Below the pieces are notes generated by a model. The model was not told where the DNA came from. It did not search any database and was given only the letters and a program-made list of their open reading frames with translations. From NCBI GenBank assembly GCA_964430565.1, contig CAYSFD010000027.1, forward strand, positions 62,001 to 126,000: 64,000 nucleotides of DNA, written 5' to 3'. Below, one piece after another: positions 53,670-63,212 of this stretch; position 1 is the stretch's first letter, and every line of letters starts with the position of its first letter. The DNA comes from VBDM01 sp964430565. GTDB lineage: Bacteria > Pseudomonadota > Gammaproteobacteria > Burkholderiales > SG8-39. A program made the position numbers and the translations under genes.

Positions 53670-55955
53670 ATGCCGAGAATCAGCGAAATGAAAGACGCCG
53701 TCTTCGACGGCCGCGCCATGGGCTACGTGCCGCCGAAGAAGCTCGCAATCTCCGGGAAAGTGAAGCTCCACACCCGGCGCGCAAAGAAGATCGATCCGAT
53801 CACTTACGAAGTCGTACGCCACAGTCTCTGGCACGTGAACGAGGAGCACGGCGCGACGATACAGCGGCTGTCGGGGTCGCCGGTGGCGATGTACGCGCTC
53901 GATCTCAACCCCTCGATCCTCACCGAGGACGGCGAATTCGTCTATTTCGGGCCGTACATGCAGTACATGTCCGGCGTTACCGACACGCAGGTGAAATGGA
54001 TCCTCGAATACCGCAGCGACAATCCCGGCATTCGTGAGGGGGACATGTTCCTCGCCAACGACCCCTGGGTGGGCGCCGCGCACCAGCAGGACGTGATGCT
54101 CATTTGCCCGGTGTTCTGGAAGGGAGAACTCTTCTGCTGGGTCACCAACTGCCTGCACCAATACGACATCGGCGGGATCACGCCGTCCTCGTTTTGCGGC
54201 ACGGCCGAGAGCGCCTTCGAGGAGGGGATCTGCATCCCGCCGGTCAAGATCGTGGAGGGCAACCAGATCCGGCGCGACATCGAGGAACTTTACCTGCGCT
54301 CCTCGCGCAAGCCCGAGACGGTGGCGCTCGACTTTCGCGCGCAGCTCGCCGGCGACATCACCGCGCGCGATCGCATCCTGTCCCTCATCCGCCGCTACGG
54401 GCCGGAGGTCGTAAAGGGCGTGATGAAGAAGATCATCGACAACGGCGAAGCCGCGTTTCTGGCGAAGTTGAAGCGCCTGCCCGACGGCGTGTGGCGCGAG
54501 CGCACCTACGTCGAGTGCTGCCGGCCGGGCGACCGCCGCACCCATCGCGTCTGCCTCGCGCTCACCAAGAAAGGCGACAAACTCGTCTTCGACAACGACG
54601 GCACCGCGCCCCAGGACGGCGCGATGAACGCCACCTACTCGGGCTGGCGCGGTTCGATCATGGTGGCGCTGAACCAGCTGCTGTGCTGGGACCAGTACTT
54701 CTGCATCGCGGGGGCGCTTCGCCACGTCGAGTTCGATCCCACGCCCGGGACCTTCAACTGCGCTAACTTCCCGGCCTCGGTGTCGACCGCGCCGGTGCAG
54801 GCGATGGAGATCTCGCTCTACCCGGCGTACAACGTGCTCTCGAAAATGATCCACACCGATGCGGAGATGAGGAAGGACATCATGTGCATCGGCGGCACGA
54901 GCCAGTGGCCGGCAACGCTTTTTCGCGGAACCGATCAGTGGGGAGAAAGTTTCGGCTACATCCTCGTCGATCCGATAGGCGGCGCGATCGGAGCGTTTTC
55001 CACCGGTGATGGGATCAACACCGGCGGCCAGTCGCGCACGCCGATCTGCAAGCTGCCGAACGTCGAGCACACCGAGCAGTCTTTTCCGGTGTTGTATCTC
55101 TACCGCAAGGAAGTGATCGATTCCGGCGGCGCGGGCAAATGGCGCGGCGGGATGTCGGCCGAATCCTGCTTCATTCCGCACCGCACCGGGCAGATCACGC
55201 ATGACACCTTGTCTTCCGGCAACGCAACGCCGACCTCGCCCGGCATGATGGGCGGCTACCCCGGTAGCGTGAACGTTTACAAATTCCTGCGCGCGACCGA
55301 CGTGAAAGAGCGCTTCGCAAAGAGCGACATTCCGCAGGATATCGCCGAGCTGCGCGGCCGCGAGGAGGTCTTGCAGCTGCGGCAGAGTAATTTCCTCCAG
55401 AACCCCGCGGACGCCTACGCGGTGATCTGGTCGGCGGCGGGCGGATATGGCGACCCCTTCGAGCGCGACCCTGAGCGCGTGCGCCATGACGTGGTCGAGG
55501 GGCGCGCGGTTTCACGCGAAGCGGCACGAGAGATCTACGGCGTCATCGTGCGCGAGGACGGCAGCCTGGATGCAGATGAAACCAAACGCGAGCGCGCCGG
55601 GCGGCGAGCGGCAAGGGTGCGCAAGGACGGCTCGGTGAAAACGCTCGCGGGAGAGGTAATTGCGCGTGCCACCGAGAATCTCGATGTTCGCAAGGAGAAC
55701 GGCTCGCTGCACTGCGCCTGCGTCAAATGCGGCGCCGACCTCGGAACCATCCGCGACAACTACAAGGAGCACTGCGTGATGGAGGAACGCGACATCACCG
55801 CCGCCAATCCCAACATCGGGGACTGGAAGCGCTATATCGACGACAGGCCGGTGTTTCGTCAGTTCACCTGTCCGGGATGCGGCGCGCTCGTCGAAAACGA
55901 GATCGCGCGCGCCGACGATTCGGTGCTGCGCGATATCGAGCTTCATTTGTGCTAG
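53670..55955 (+). CDS. Hydantoinase B/oxoprolinase family protein with zinc-ribbon C-terminus
   Basis: A 761-residue HyuB/acetone-carboxylase-alpha-type subunit. After MPRISEMKDAVFDG the core opens IDPITYEVVRHSLWHVNEEHG and has DMFLANDPWVGAAHQQDV and FDNDGTAPQDGAMNATYSG, typical of HyuB. The last 80 residues (about 681-755) are an added domain with CACVKCG and CPGCG pairs and little else catalytic; it resembles the zinc-binding small gamma-type subunits of ATP-dependent acetone/acetophenone carboxylases. That would favour a carboxylase over a simple hydantoinase. The ATG follows AAGGAGAG. HyuA lies 3.7 kb upstream with LemA and M48 genes between. Confidence 0.85.
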   Translation: MPRISEMKDAVFDGRAMGYVPPKKLAISGKVKLHTRRAKKIDPITYEVVRHSLWHVNEEHGATIQRLSGSPVAMYALDLNPSILTEDGEFVYFGPYMQYMSGVTDTQVKWILEYRSDNPGIREGDMFLANDPWVGAAHQQDVMLICPVFWKGELFCWVTNCLHQYDIGGITPSSFCGTAESAFEEGICIPPVKIVEGNQIRRDIEELYLRSSRKPETVALDFRAQLAGDITARDRILSLIRRYGPEVVKGVMKKIIDNGEAAFLAKLKRLPDGVWRERTYVECCRPGDRRTHRVCLALTKKGDKLVFDNDGTAPQDGAMNATYSGWRGSIMVALNQLLCWDQYFCIAGALRHVEFDPTPGTFNCANFPASVSTAPVQAMEISLYPAYNVLSKMIHTDAEMRKDIMCIGGTSQWPATLFRGTDQWGESFGYILVDPIGGAIGAFSTGDGINTGGQSRTPICKLPNVEHTEQSFPVLYLYRKEVIDSGGAGKWRGGMSAESCFIPHRTGQITHDTLSSGNATPTSPGMMGGYPGSVNVYKFLRATDVKERFAKSDIPQDIAELRGREEVLQLRQSNFLQNPADAYAVIWSAAGGYGDPFERDPERVRHDVVEGRAVSREAAREIYGVIVREDGSLDADETKRERAGRRAARVRKDGSVKTLAGEVIARATENLDVRKENGSLHCACVKCGADLGTIRDNYKEHCVMEERDITAANPNIGDWKRYIDDRPVFRQFTCPGCGALVENEIARADDSVLRDIELHLC

Positions 55956-55985
55956 CAAGTTGCAGGTGCGCTCGCCGATTCTTCG

Positions 55986-56014
55986 TTGACACGATGAGGC
56001 GTGCTTGATAGATT
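55986..56014 (+). promoter_or_regulatory. Candidate sigma70 promoter of the ABC transporter operon
   Basis: A perfect -35 TTGACA (55986-55991) and a -10 TAGATT (56009-56014, four of six matches) are 17 bases apart. It lies 105 bases before the permease ATG, in a 163-base gap. A short hairpin follows at 56041. Confidence 0.5.
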
Positions 56015-56040
56015 GCCCGGCCTCGCTGTAGAGGAGCGAA

Positions 56041-56057
56041 GTTCCGCATGACGGAAC
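56041..56057. other. Small hairpin in the permease leader
   Basis: GTTCCG and CGGAAC form a 6-bp stem around CATGA in the leader between the candidate promoter and the permease gene. It could be an RNA structure or an operator half-site pair; nothing more can be said. Confidence 0.3.
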
Positions 56058-56118
56058 ACGCGGCGAACTGCAGCACGGCATGCGGCTGGAGCACGCGCAC
56101 CCACGAGGAGACACGACG

Positions 56119-57861
56119 ATGCAGGCGGCGGGCTATCCCGCGATAACGGCTGCGGCCCCGGCGCCGCTGTGGCGCTCGTTCGACCTGAAGTGGGTCGTCA
56201 TCGGGGTGTGCGTGGCCGTCACGGTGTACATCGCGGTAATCCCGCTCGCGTTTCTCCTGTGGCAGAGCTTCTTTACGCCGCACACCGCGGCGAAGGCGGC
56301 GCAGTTCACGCTCAACAACTACGCTCAGGCCTACGGCAGCACCGAAACCCTGCGGCTGTTCTGGAACTCGGTCCAGTTCTCGACGGGGACAGCGATCCTC
56401 GCCTTCGTCCTGGGAACGGGGCTCGCGTGGATGAACGAGCGCACCAACACGCCTTTCAAGGCGCTGTTCTTCGCCTTGTCGATCATCCCGCTCATCATCC
56501 CGGGAATCCTTTTCACCGTTGCGTGGATCCTGCTCGGCAGCCCGAAGATCGGGATCATCAACCTCGCGCTGCAACACTGGTTCGGGCTGGAACAACCCCT
56601 GTTCAACGTCTATTCGCTGTGGGGAATGATCTGGGTGGACGGCCTGCACTATTCGCCCATGGCGTTCCTGCTCATGACCGCGGCGTTCCGAGCGATGGAC
56701 CCCGCGCTGGAGGAATCCGCCACGATGAGCGGGGCAAACATCTTTCAAGTCGCCTGGCGCGTGACCCTGAAGCTCACCTGGCCGGCGATCCTCGCGACGC
56801 TGCTGATCCTCTTCGTGCGCGCGATCGAATCCTTCGAAGTGCCGGCGCTCCTCGGGCTGCCGGTTGGAATCCACGTGTTCACGTCTTCGATCTACCAGGC
56901 CGTGCACCGCTATCCCAGCCAGATCGGCCTGGCCTCGGCGTATGCGATGACGTTGCTCGCAATCACGACTATCGGCGTGTACTTCGTTTCGCGCCTCTCC
57001 AGCCGCGGCAACAAGTACGCGACCATGACGGGCAAGGGTTTCAGGCCGCGGCCCATCGACCTCGGGCCCTGGCGCTGGGTCGCCGCCGCGATCTTCATCG
57101 TCTATTTCCTCCTGATCGTGGTGTTGCCCTTTTTGGTGCTGTTGTGGTCTTCCTTCCAGAAGTTCTATTCGGTGCCTTCGTGGCAGGCGCTGCAGAACCT
57201 CACCCTCGATCCGTACCGCTTCATCTTCACCTACCCGAACCTGGCGCGCTCGGTGTGGAATACGTTGATTCTCTCCCTGGGCAGCGCGACGGTGATCATG
57301 CTGGTGACCTCGGTGATCTGCTGGATCGTGGTCAAGACCAAGCTCCCAGGACGCTGGCTCTTGGACAACGTCGCTTCGCTCCCCATGGTTTTCCCGGGGC
57401 TGGTACTCGGCCTTTCGATCATGATCTTCTATCTGAATTTCGACATCGGCGTGTACGGCACGATATGGATCATGTTCATCGCCTACATCACCCGTTTCAT
57501 GCCCTACGGGCTGCGCTACAACACGACCTCGATGCTGCAGATTCACAAAGAGCTGGAGGAATCGGCGGCGATGAGCGGCGCCTCGTGGGCGACGACCTTC
57601 AGGCGCGTAATTCTCCCCTTGCTCAAGCCCGGCCTCGTGGCCGGATGGATCTACGTGATGATCGTCTCGGTGCGAGAGCTCTCGAGCTCGATCCTGCTCT
57701 ACAGCCCCGGCACCGAGGTGTTGTCGATCACCATCTGGGAGCTGTGGGAAAACGGCCAGTACGTGGAACTCTCGGCGCTGGGCGTGCTTTTCATTCTGGC
57801 GCTTTTCGTTATGGTGATGGTCGCCCAGTGGCTGGGCAAGAAATTCGGCATCAAGGAATGA
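56119..57861 (+). CDS. ABC transporter permease, iron/polyamine (FbpB-type) family
   Basis: A 580-residue integral membrane permease made of two fused homologous halves, each with about six helices. Each half has the EAA coupling loop: PALEESATMSGANIFQVAW near 205-225 and KELEESAAMSGASWATTFR near 480-498. This fused layout is typical of Fe(III) (FbpB/SfuB) and related ABC importers. The ATG follows a GAGGAG site. The ATPase gene follows 13 bases later; the matching solute-binding protein is probably the partial gene at 63.2 kb. Confidence 0.92.
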   Translation: MQAAGYPAITAAAPAPLWRSFDLKWVVIGVCVAVTVYIAVIPLAFLLWQSFFTPHTAAKAAQFTLNNYAQAYGSTETLRLFWNSVQFSTGTAILAFVLGTGLAWMNERTNTPFKALFFALSIIPLIIPGILFTVAWILLGSPKIGIINLALQHWFGLEQPLFNVYSLWGMIWVDGLHYSPMAFLLMTAAFRAMDPALEESATMSGANIFQVAWRVTLKLTWPAILATLLILFVRAIESFEVPALLGLPVGIHVFTSSIYQAVHRYPSQIGLASAYAMTLLAITTIGVYFVSRLSSRGNKYATMTGKGFRPRPIDLGPWRWVAAAIFIVYFLLIVVLPFLVLLWSSFQKFYSVPSWQALQNLTLDPYRFIFTYPNLARSVWNTLILSLGSATVIMLVTSVICWIVVKTKLPGRWLLDNVASLPMVFPGLVLGLSIMIFYLNFDIGVYGTIWIMFIAYITRFMPYGLRYNTTSMLQIHKELEESAAMSGASWATTFRRVILPLLKPGLVAGWIYVMIVSVRELSSSILLYSPGTEVLSITIWELWENGQYVELSALGVLFILALFVMVMVAQWLGKKFGIKE

Positions 57862-57874
57862 TGCGGAGACGCGC

Positions 57875-58975
<1,101 letters not shown>

Positions 58976-58979
58976 CCTC

Positions 58980-60761
58980 ATGCCCAACAAAACATCCGCC
59001 ACGAGCAAGCCCACAGCGCTCCCAACGAAAGATCGCTGGGCATCCGATGTCATCGTCGATCTGCTGCACGCCTACGACCTGCCGCACGCCGCGCTCAATC
59101 CCGGAGCGAGCTACCGGGGTCTGCACGATTCGATCGTGAACTACGGCGGTGACCGCCCGACGATGATGCTCTGCCAGCACGAGGAGACGGCCGTGCAGAT
59201 CGCGCATGGCTACGCCAAGGCGAGCGGAAATCCCATGGTTGCGATCCTGCACAACCTCGTCGGCCTGCTGCACGCCAACATGGCGATCTACTACGCCTAC
59301 ATCGACCGTGCGCCGATATTCATCATCGGGGCGACCGGGCCGATGGACGAAACCAAGCGCCGCCCGCGCATCGACTGGATCCACACCGCGCAAGGGCAGG
59401 GCGAGGCGGTGCGGGCCTACACCAAGTGGGACTACCAGCCGCACACCATTGACGGCGCGCCCGAGGCATTCGCGCGCGCCTACTCGGTGATGATGACCGA
59501 GCCGAGAGGCCCGATTTACATGTGTTACGACGCCTGGCTGCAGGAGCAGAAACTCGACCGCGAAATACCGCTGCCGCCGCCGCACGCGGCGAAAGTGCCG
59601 AGCAGGCTCGCGCCGGAACCCAAGGTGCTGGAGCAGGCCGCGAACCTGATCGCCGCCGCGAGGAAGCCCGTAATCATCGCGGAGTTCGTCGGCCGGGAGC
59701 CCGAGGGTTTCCACGCGCTCGTCGAGCTCGCCGAGACGGGCGGCATCCCTGTATACGATGTCGACAGCCGGCTCAACTTCCCGACGCGGCACCCGCTCAA
59801 CATGAGCATGGAAAAGGAAGTGTTCCGCGACGCCGACCTCGTGCTTTGCCTGGATGCGCGCGACTGGGAGCGGCCGACCACGGAGCTCGTCAGCGCTACG
59901 CGCGAGCTGACCTCGATCGTGCCGCCCGGGGCGAAATGGATCGACATCGGCTTCGGCGACCTGGAGCTCTCCAGCTGGGCGCTCGATTACCAACGCCTGC
60001 ACCACGCCGACCTGCGCATTCTCGCCGACACCTCGATTGCGATGCCGATGCTGACCGGGCTGCTGCGCAGCCGGCTGAAAAGCGACGCACAGCTCGGGCA
60101 GCGGGTAAAGGCGCGCGCGGCCGATATCGCCAGGCAAAGCAACGCCAAGCGCGAGCGTTGGGCCAGGGAGGCCCGCGAGCACTGGGACGCGAGCCCGATT
60201 GCTTTGCCCAGGCTCGCCTCCGAAGTGTGGGAGGCGATCAAGAGCGAGGACTGGGTCCTCACCGCCGGCACGCTCGACGAATGGGCGCGCATGCTCTGGG
60301 ATTTCGACAAACCCTACCGGCATCCCGGAAGGTCGCTGGGCACCGCGACGCAATTCGGCATCTCGCTTGGCGTGGCGCTCGCGCACCGCGACAAGAAGCG
60401 CCTGGTCGTGGACCTGCAGCCCGACGGCGATCTCATGTTCGACGCCGGCGCGATGTGGGTCGCAGCCAAGCACAAGATCCCGCTTCTCGTGGTCATGTAC
60501 AACAACCGCGCCTACTACAACGACTGGGAGCACCAGATCCGCATGGCGAAACTGCGCGGCACGCCGGTCGAGCGCGCGCACATCGGCATGGACATGGACA
60601 ATCCCGCGCCGGATTTCGCGAGCATGGCGCGTTCCATGGGGTGGTACGCCGAAGGTCCGATCGAGGATCCGCGCGAAGTCGCCGCAGCTCTCATGCGCGC
60701 CATCGCCGAGGTGAAGGCCGGCCGGCCGGCGCTGCTCGACACGATCACGCAGAAGCGCTGA
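58980..60761 (+). CDS. Thiamine-diphosphate-dependent enzyme, uncharacterised clade (copy 2)
   Basis: A 593-residue ThDP enzyme closely related to the one at 40.8 kb. It shares LNPGASYRGLHDSIVNY (39-55), the catalytic Glu E68 in LCQHEETAVQIAHGYAKAS, and GPIYM-type segments. The PP domain reads LQPDGDLMFDAGAMW followed by MYNNRAYYND, so the ThDP-Mg residues are present although GDG reads PDGD. The reaction is unknown. It lies directly after an ABC importer gene pair, and a reductase follows across a 92-base gap that holds a 20-bp inverted repeat. It should act on the imported compound or a product of HyuAB; both are inferences. Confidence 0.88.
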   Translation: MPNKTSATSKPTALPTKDRWASDVIVDLLHAYDLPHAALNPGASYRGLHDSIVNYGGDRPTMMLCQHEETAVQIAHGYAKASGNPMVAILHNLVGLLHANMAIYYAYIDRAPIFIIGATGPMDETKRRPRIDWIHTAQGQGEAVRAYTKWDYQPHTIDGAPEAFARAYSVMMTEPRGPIYMCYDAWLQEQKLDREIPLPPPHAAKVPSRLAPEPKVLEQAANLIAAARKPVIIAEFVGREPEGFHALVELAETGGIPVYDVDSRLNFPTRHPLNMSMEKEVFRDADLVLCLDARDWERPTTELVSATRELTSIVPPGAKWIDIGFGDLELSSWALDYQRLHHADLRILADTSIAMPMLTGLLRSRLKSDAQLGQRVKARAADIARQSNAKRERWAREAREHWDASPIALPRLASEVWEAIKSEDWVLTAGTLDEWARMLWDFDKPYRHPGRSLGTATQFGISLGVALAHRDKKRLVVDLQPDGDLMFDAGAMWVAAKHKIPLLVVMYNNRAYYNDWEHQIRMAKLRGTPVERAHIGMDMDNPAPDFASMARSMGWYAEGPIEDPREVAAALMRAIAEVKAGRPALLDTITQKR

Positions 60762-60837
60762 AAACCGGGGACAGACCACGTTTTTCGCAGTGCCGTCAGA
60801 TGTGAATAATCGGGAAGCGTGGTCTGTCCCCGGTTTT
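60761..60837. repeat. Perfect 20-bp inverted repeat with CCGGGGACAGACC core
   Basis: AAAACCGGGGACAGACCACG at 60761-60780 is repeated perfectly in inverse at 60818-60837 around a 37-base loop. The left arm begins at the last base of the ThDP stop codon. The GGGGACAGACC wording resembles elements near REP-associated tyrosine transposases, which mobilise such repeats; no such gene is in the window. It may work as a terminator or mRNA stabiliser, but it lacks a clean T-run on the outer side. Confidence 0.85.
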
Positions 60838-60853
60838 CTCTAGGGAGTTGAGA

Positions 60854-61690
60854 ATGAGTAAGTCCCCGGTTCCGCGCGAACTGAAAACCATCGGCGTCGT
60901 AGGCGCAGGGCGTATGGGCACGCCCATCATCGGGCACCTCGTGCGCAGGGGATTTGCGACGCGGGTCTGCGACCTCAACGCGGCGAGGGCTAGCGCGGTG
61001 AAAGAGAGCGGCGCCCAGTGGGCCGCGGATCCGGAATCTCTCGCCGCCGGGTGCGACGCAATTCTCGTCTGCGTGGGTTTCGACCGCGAGGTGCAGGCAC
61101 TCCTTGCCGAAGGTGGGCCGCTGCGCAAAGCGAGGCCGGGCGCGGTGATCGCGATCCTGAGCACGATTCATCCCAAGACCGTACAGAGTCTCGCCAGGGA
61201 ATGTGAAGGTGCCGGGCTCCACGTCGTCGATTCCACGGTATGCCGCGGTGGCGAAGCCGCGGACAAGGGCACGCTGCTTTCTTTCGTCGGCGGCGATGCC
61301 GATGTCGTCGAGCGCCTGACGCCGGTGCTGCGCGCTTACTCGTCGGACGTTGTGCACACCGGCGGGGTTGGCACCGCGCAGGTGGCGAAGGCCGTCAACA
61401 ACCTGATCCTGTGGGCGTGCCTGGTCGCCGACCATGAGGGGCTCGCGCTCGCGCAGCATTACGGCGCGGACATCGAAGCTTTGCGCCGCGCGCTGCTTAT
61501 TTCGAGCTGCGCCAACGGCCCGCTCGAGAAGTGGGGCAGCCAGACCATGGCCTGGGCCGAGGACGACATGGCGATTGTCGCTGAAATGGCGGCCGACGCG
61601 GGTATTGCACTGCCGCAAGCGGGCGTGAACCGCGAAATCTGCCGGGCGCTGAAGCCTCGGCGCTACAAACTGGACTCCTATGGGCGCTGA
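60854..61690 (+). CDS. 3-hydroxyisobutyrate dehydrogenase-like NAD(P) oxidoreductase (copy 2)
   Basis: A 278-residue beta-hydroxyacid dehydrogenase with GVVGAGRMGTPI as its NAD(P) loop (residues 15-26), DSTVCRGGEAADKG in the substrate position near 125, and the catalytic Lys in GTAQVAKAVNNLIL near 177. It is related in fold but not closely in sequence to the one at 46.2 kb. I use the ATG at 60854, six bases after AGGGAG, over a TTG two codons earlier. It is the last gene of the ABC-ThDP unit. Its product acid is unknown. Confidence 0.9.
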   Translation: MSKSPVPRELKTIGVVGAGRMGTPIIGHLVRRGFATRVCDLNAARASAVKESGAQWAADPESLAAGCDAILVCVGFDREVQALLAEGGPLRKARPGAVIAILSTIHPKTVQSLARECEGAGLHVVDSTVCRGGEAADKGTLLSFVGGDADVVERLTPVLRAYSSDVVHTGGVGTAQVAKAVNNLILWACLVADHEGLALAQHYGADIEALRRALLISSCANGPLEKWGSQTMAWAEDDMAIVAEMAADAGIALPQAGVNREICRALKPRRYKLDSYGR

Positions 61691-61714
61691 GCGCCCGTTA
61701 TCGCGCGTCGCAGC

Positions 61715-61743
61715 TTGACACTGGAGATGGGACTTGTTAGGTT
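61715..61743 (+). promoter_or_regulatory. Weak candidate promoter for the porin gene
   Basis: A perfect -35 TTGACA (61715-61720) and a poor -10 TAGGTT (61738-61743, three of six matches) are 17 bases apart, 131 bases before the porin ATG. A GGGCGC/GCGCCC stem around the preceding stop codon (61682-61696) has no T-run. Confidence 0.35.
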
Positions 61744-61873
61744 CCTAAAACTTTGTTGTGGAGCCGGATTTCAATTCCGCATAGAGAAACGAATCAGGCG
61801 CCAAAGCGGGGTGCCGACCGGATTCAGGCAGATTCGTCGAGCGAATAACAATACTGAGGAGAGGAGAATCCAC

Positions 61874-63118
61874 ATGCATCGAAAGAAAATACTCGTGGTG
61901 GCGGTTGCAGGTGCGCTGGGCATGGCTTCCGCAGGCGTCGCGGTGGCGGCGGCCGGAGCCGAGGCGAACTACACCATCTACGGGAAGCTGTACCCTGAGT
62001 TGACCTCTGCCGACTTCAGCGGTGCCACGCCGGCCACCCAACCGGTGAGCGAGCGGAGCACCCTCAGCGCGGCTCCAGGCGGGTTGCAAACCCACAAGCG
62101 TCCGTCGGTCGACGCTTCCAACTCCCGACTCGGAATCCGGGGCAATGAAAGCCTTGGCGGTGGCCTTAGCGCGATATTTCAGATCGAGAGTAGGGTTCGC
62201 ATCGACAGCGGCACCAACGCCTTCTGGGCCAACCGCGATTCCTTTGTCGGCCTTGCGGGTGGGTTCGGCACCGTCAAGCTCGGTTTCATGGACACGGCCT
62301 ACAAGCAGGTCGGCGACCAGTTGAGCTTCCTGGGGATCAGCAGCGGCAACTTCGTGTCGAACAGCAACGTGCTCTCCAGGCTGGGATTTGGCGCCGGCGG
62401 CACCGGCTTCGATTTTCACCTGCGCCAGCCTAACTCGCTCGTGTACGAGTCGCCCCGGATGGCCGGCGTGCAGGTTCTCGTCACGTATTCCCCGGATGAA
62501 GCGAAGGATAACCCCGGTACCACCAAAAACGCCCAGCTGTGGGCCGTGGGCGTGAAATACGAGGCCGGCCCGCTGTACCTTGCGCTGGGCCACGAGGATC
62601 ACAAGGACTATTTCGGCGGGTCGAACAACGTACCGGCGGCGATCGCGAGCCTCCCGACGAACGGTCTCAACGGAGTTCACTCCAAGGACACTGCCACCCG
62701 CGCCACCGTCATGTTGAAATTCGGCAACACAACGGGTTCTTTGGATGTCGCGCAGATGGAATGGAAAGAAACGGGAGTGGCGCCAGGGCTGGTGCGGTTC
62801 GAGAACTACAAGAACACGCGCGTGGCCTTGGGCGTCGAGCAAAAATTCGGCAATATCACCGGCGCGTTTTCCATCGTGAATTCGCCTGAGGGAAGCTGCT
62901 CGCTTACCGGCGGGGGTACATGCACCACCACCGGCCTCGAAGCGAGGCAGATGAATCTAGGCGGGTCCTATTCCTTTTCGAAACGCACCTTGGTGTTCGC
63001 GATCTATTCCAAGCTGGACAACGGGACCTCGGCAAGCTACAACAATACGGCGAACGCCACGCCGAGCGTGGGAGAAGATATCACCCAGTTCGCAGTTGGC
63101 GTCAGCCACAGCTTCTGA
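61874..63118 (+). CDS. General porin, betaproteobacterial OmpC/Omp32-like
   Basis: A 414-residue outer-membrane trimeric porin. The signal peptide is followed by ANYTIYGKLYPEL, the usual first strand of the family. The sequence then shows alternating aromatic/polar strands, NSRLGIRGNESLGGGLSAIFQIES and FVGLAGGFGTVKLGF, with a constriction-loop Lys/Asp-rich middle. It ends VGVSHSF, the C-terminal Phe needed for Bam insertion. A GGAGAGGAGAA site precedes the ATG. It should admit the small anions handled by the neighbouring transporters; which is unknown. Confidence 0.93.
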   Translation: MHRKKILVVAVAGALGMASAGVAVAAAGAEANYTIYGKLYPELTSADFSGATPATQPVSERSTLSAAPGGLQTHKRPSVDASNSRLGIRGNESLGGGLSAIFQIESRVRIDSGTNAFWANRDSFVGLAGGFGTVKLGFMDTAYKQVGDQLSFLGISSGNFVSNSNVLSRLGFGAGGTGFDFHLRQPNSLVYESPRMAGVQVLVTYSPDEAKDNPGTTKNAQLWAVGVKYEAGPLYLALGHEDHKDYFGGSNNVPAAIASLPTNGLNGVHSKDTATRATVMLKFGNTTGSLDVAQMEWKETGVAPGLVRFENYKNTRVALGVEQKFGNITGAFSIVNSPEGSCSLTGGGTCTTTGLEARQMNLGGSYSFSKRTLVFAIYSKLDNGTSASYNNTANATPSVGEDITQFAVGVSHSF

Positions 63119-63135
63119 CGGCGCCTACCTAAAAC

Positions 63136-63183
63136 CGACCCCGCCCCGTGCGAGATGGCTGCACGCGGCGGGGTCGATTGTTT
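63136..63183 (+). terminator. Terminator after the porin gene
   Basis: CGACCCCGCC (63136-63145) and GGCGGGGTCG (63167-63176) form a perfect 10-bp stem, and the loop itself can pair further (CGTGC/GCACG). ATTGTTT follows, a moderate T-rich end. Confidence 0.75.
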
Positions 63184-63212
63184 CCAGCATCGCTGCATAC
63201 AACGGTTCCTGA

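Noticed and set aside
53586..55487. Open frame of about 630 codons on the minus strand opposite HyuB
   Set aside because: Same pattern: full overlap with a gene that has clear family motifs, and no motifs of its own.
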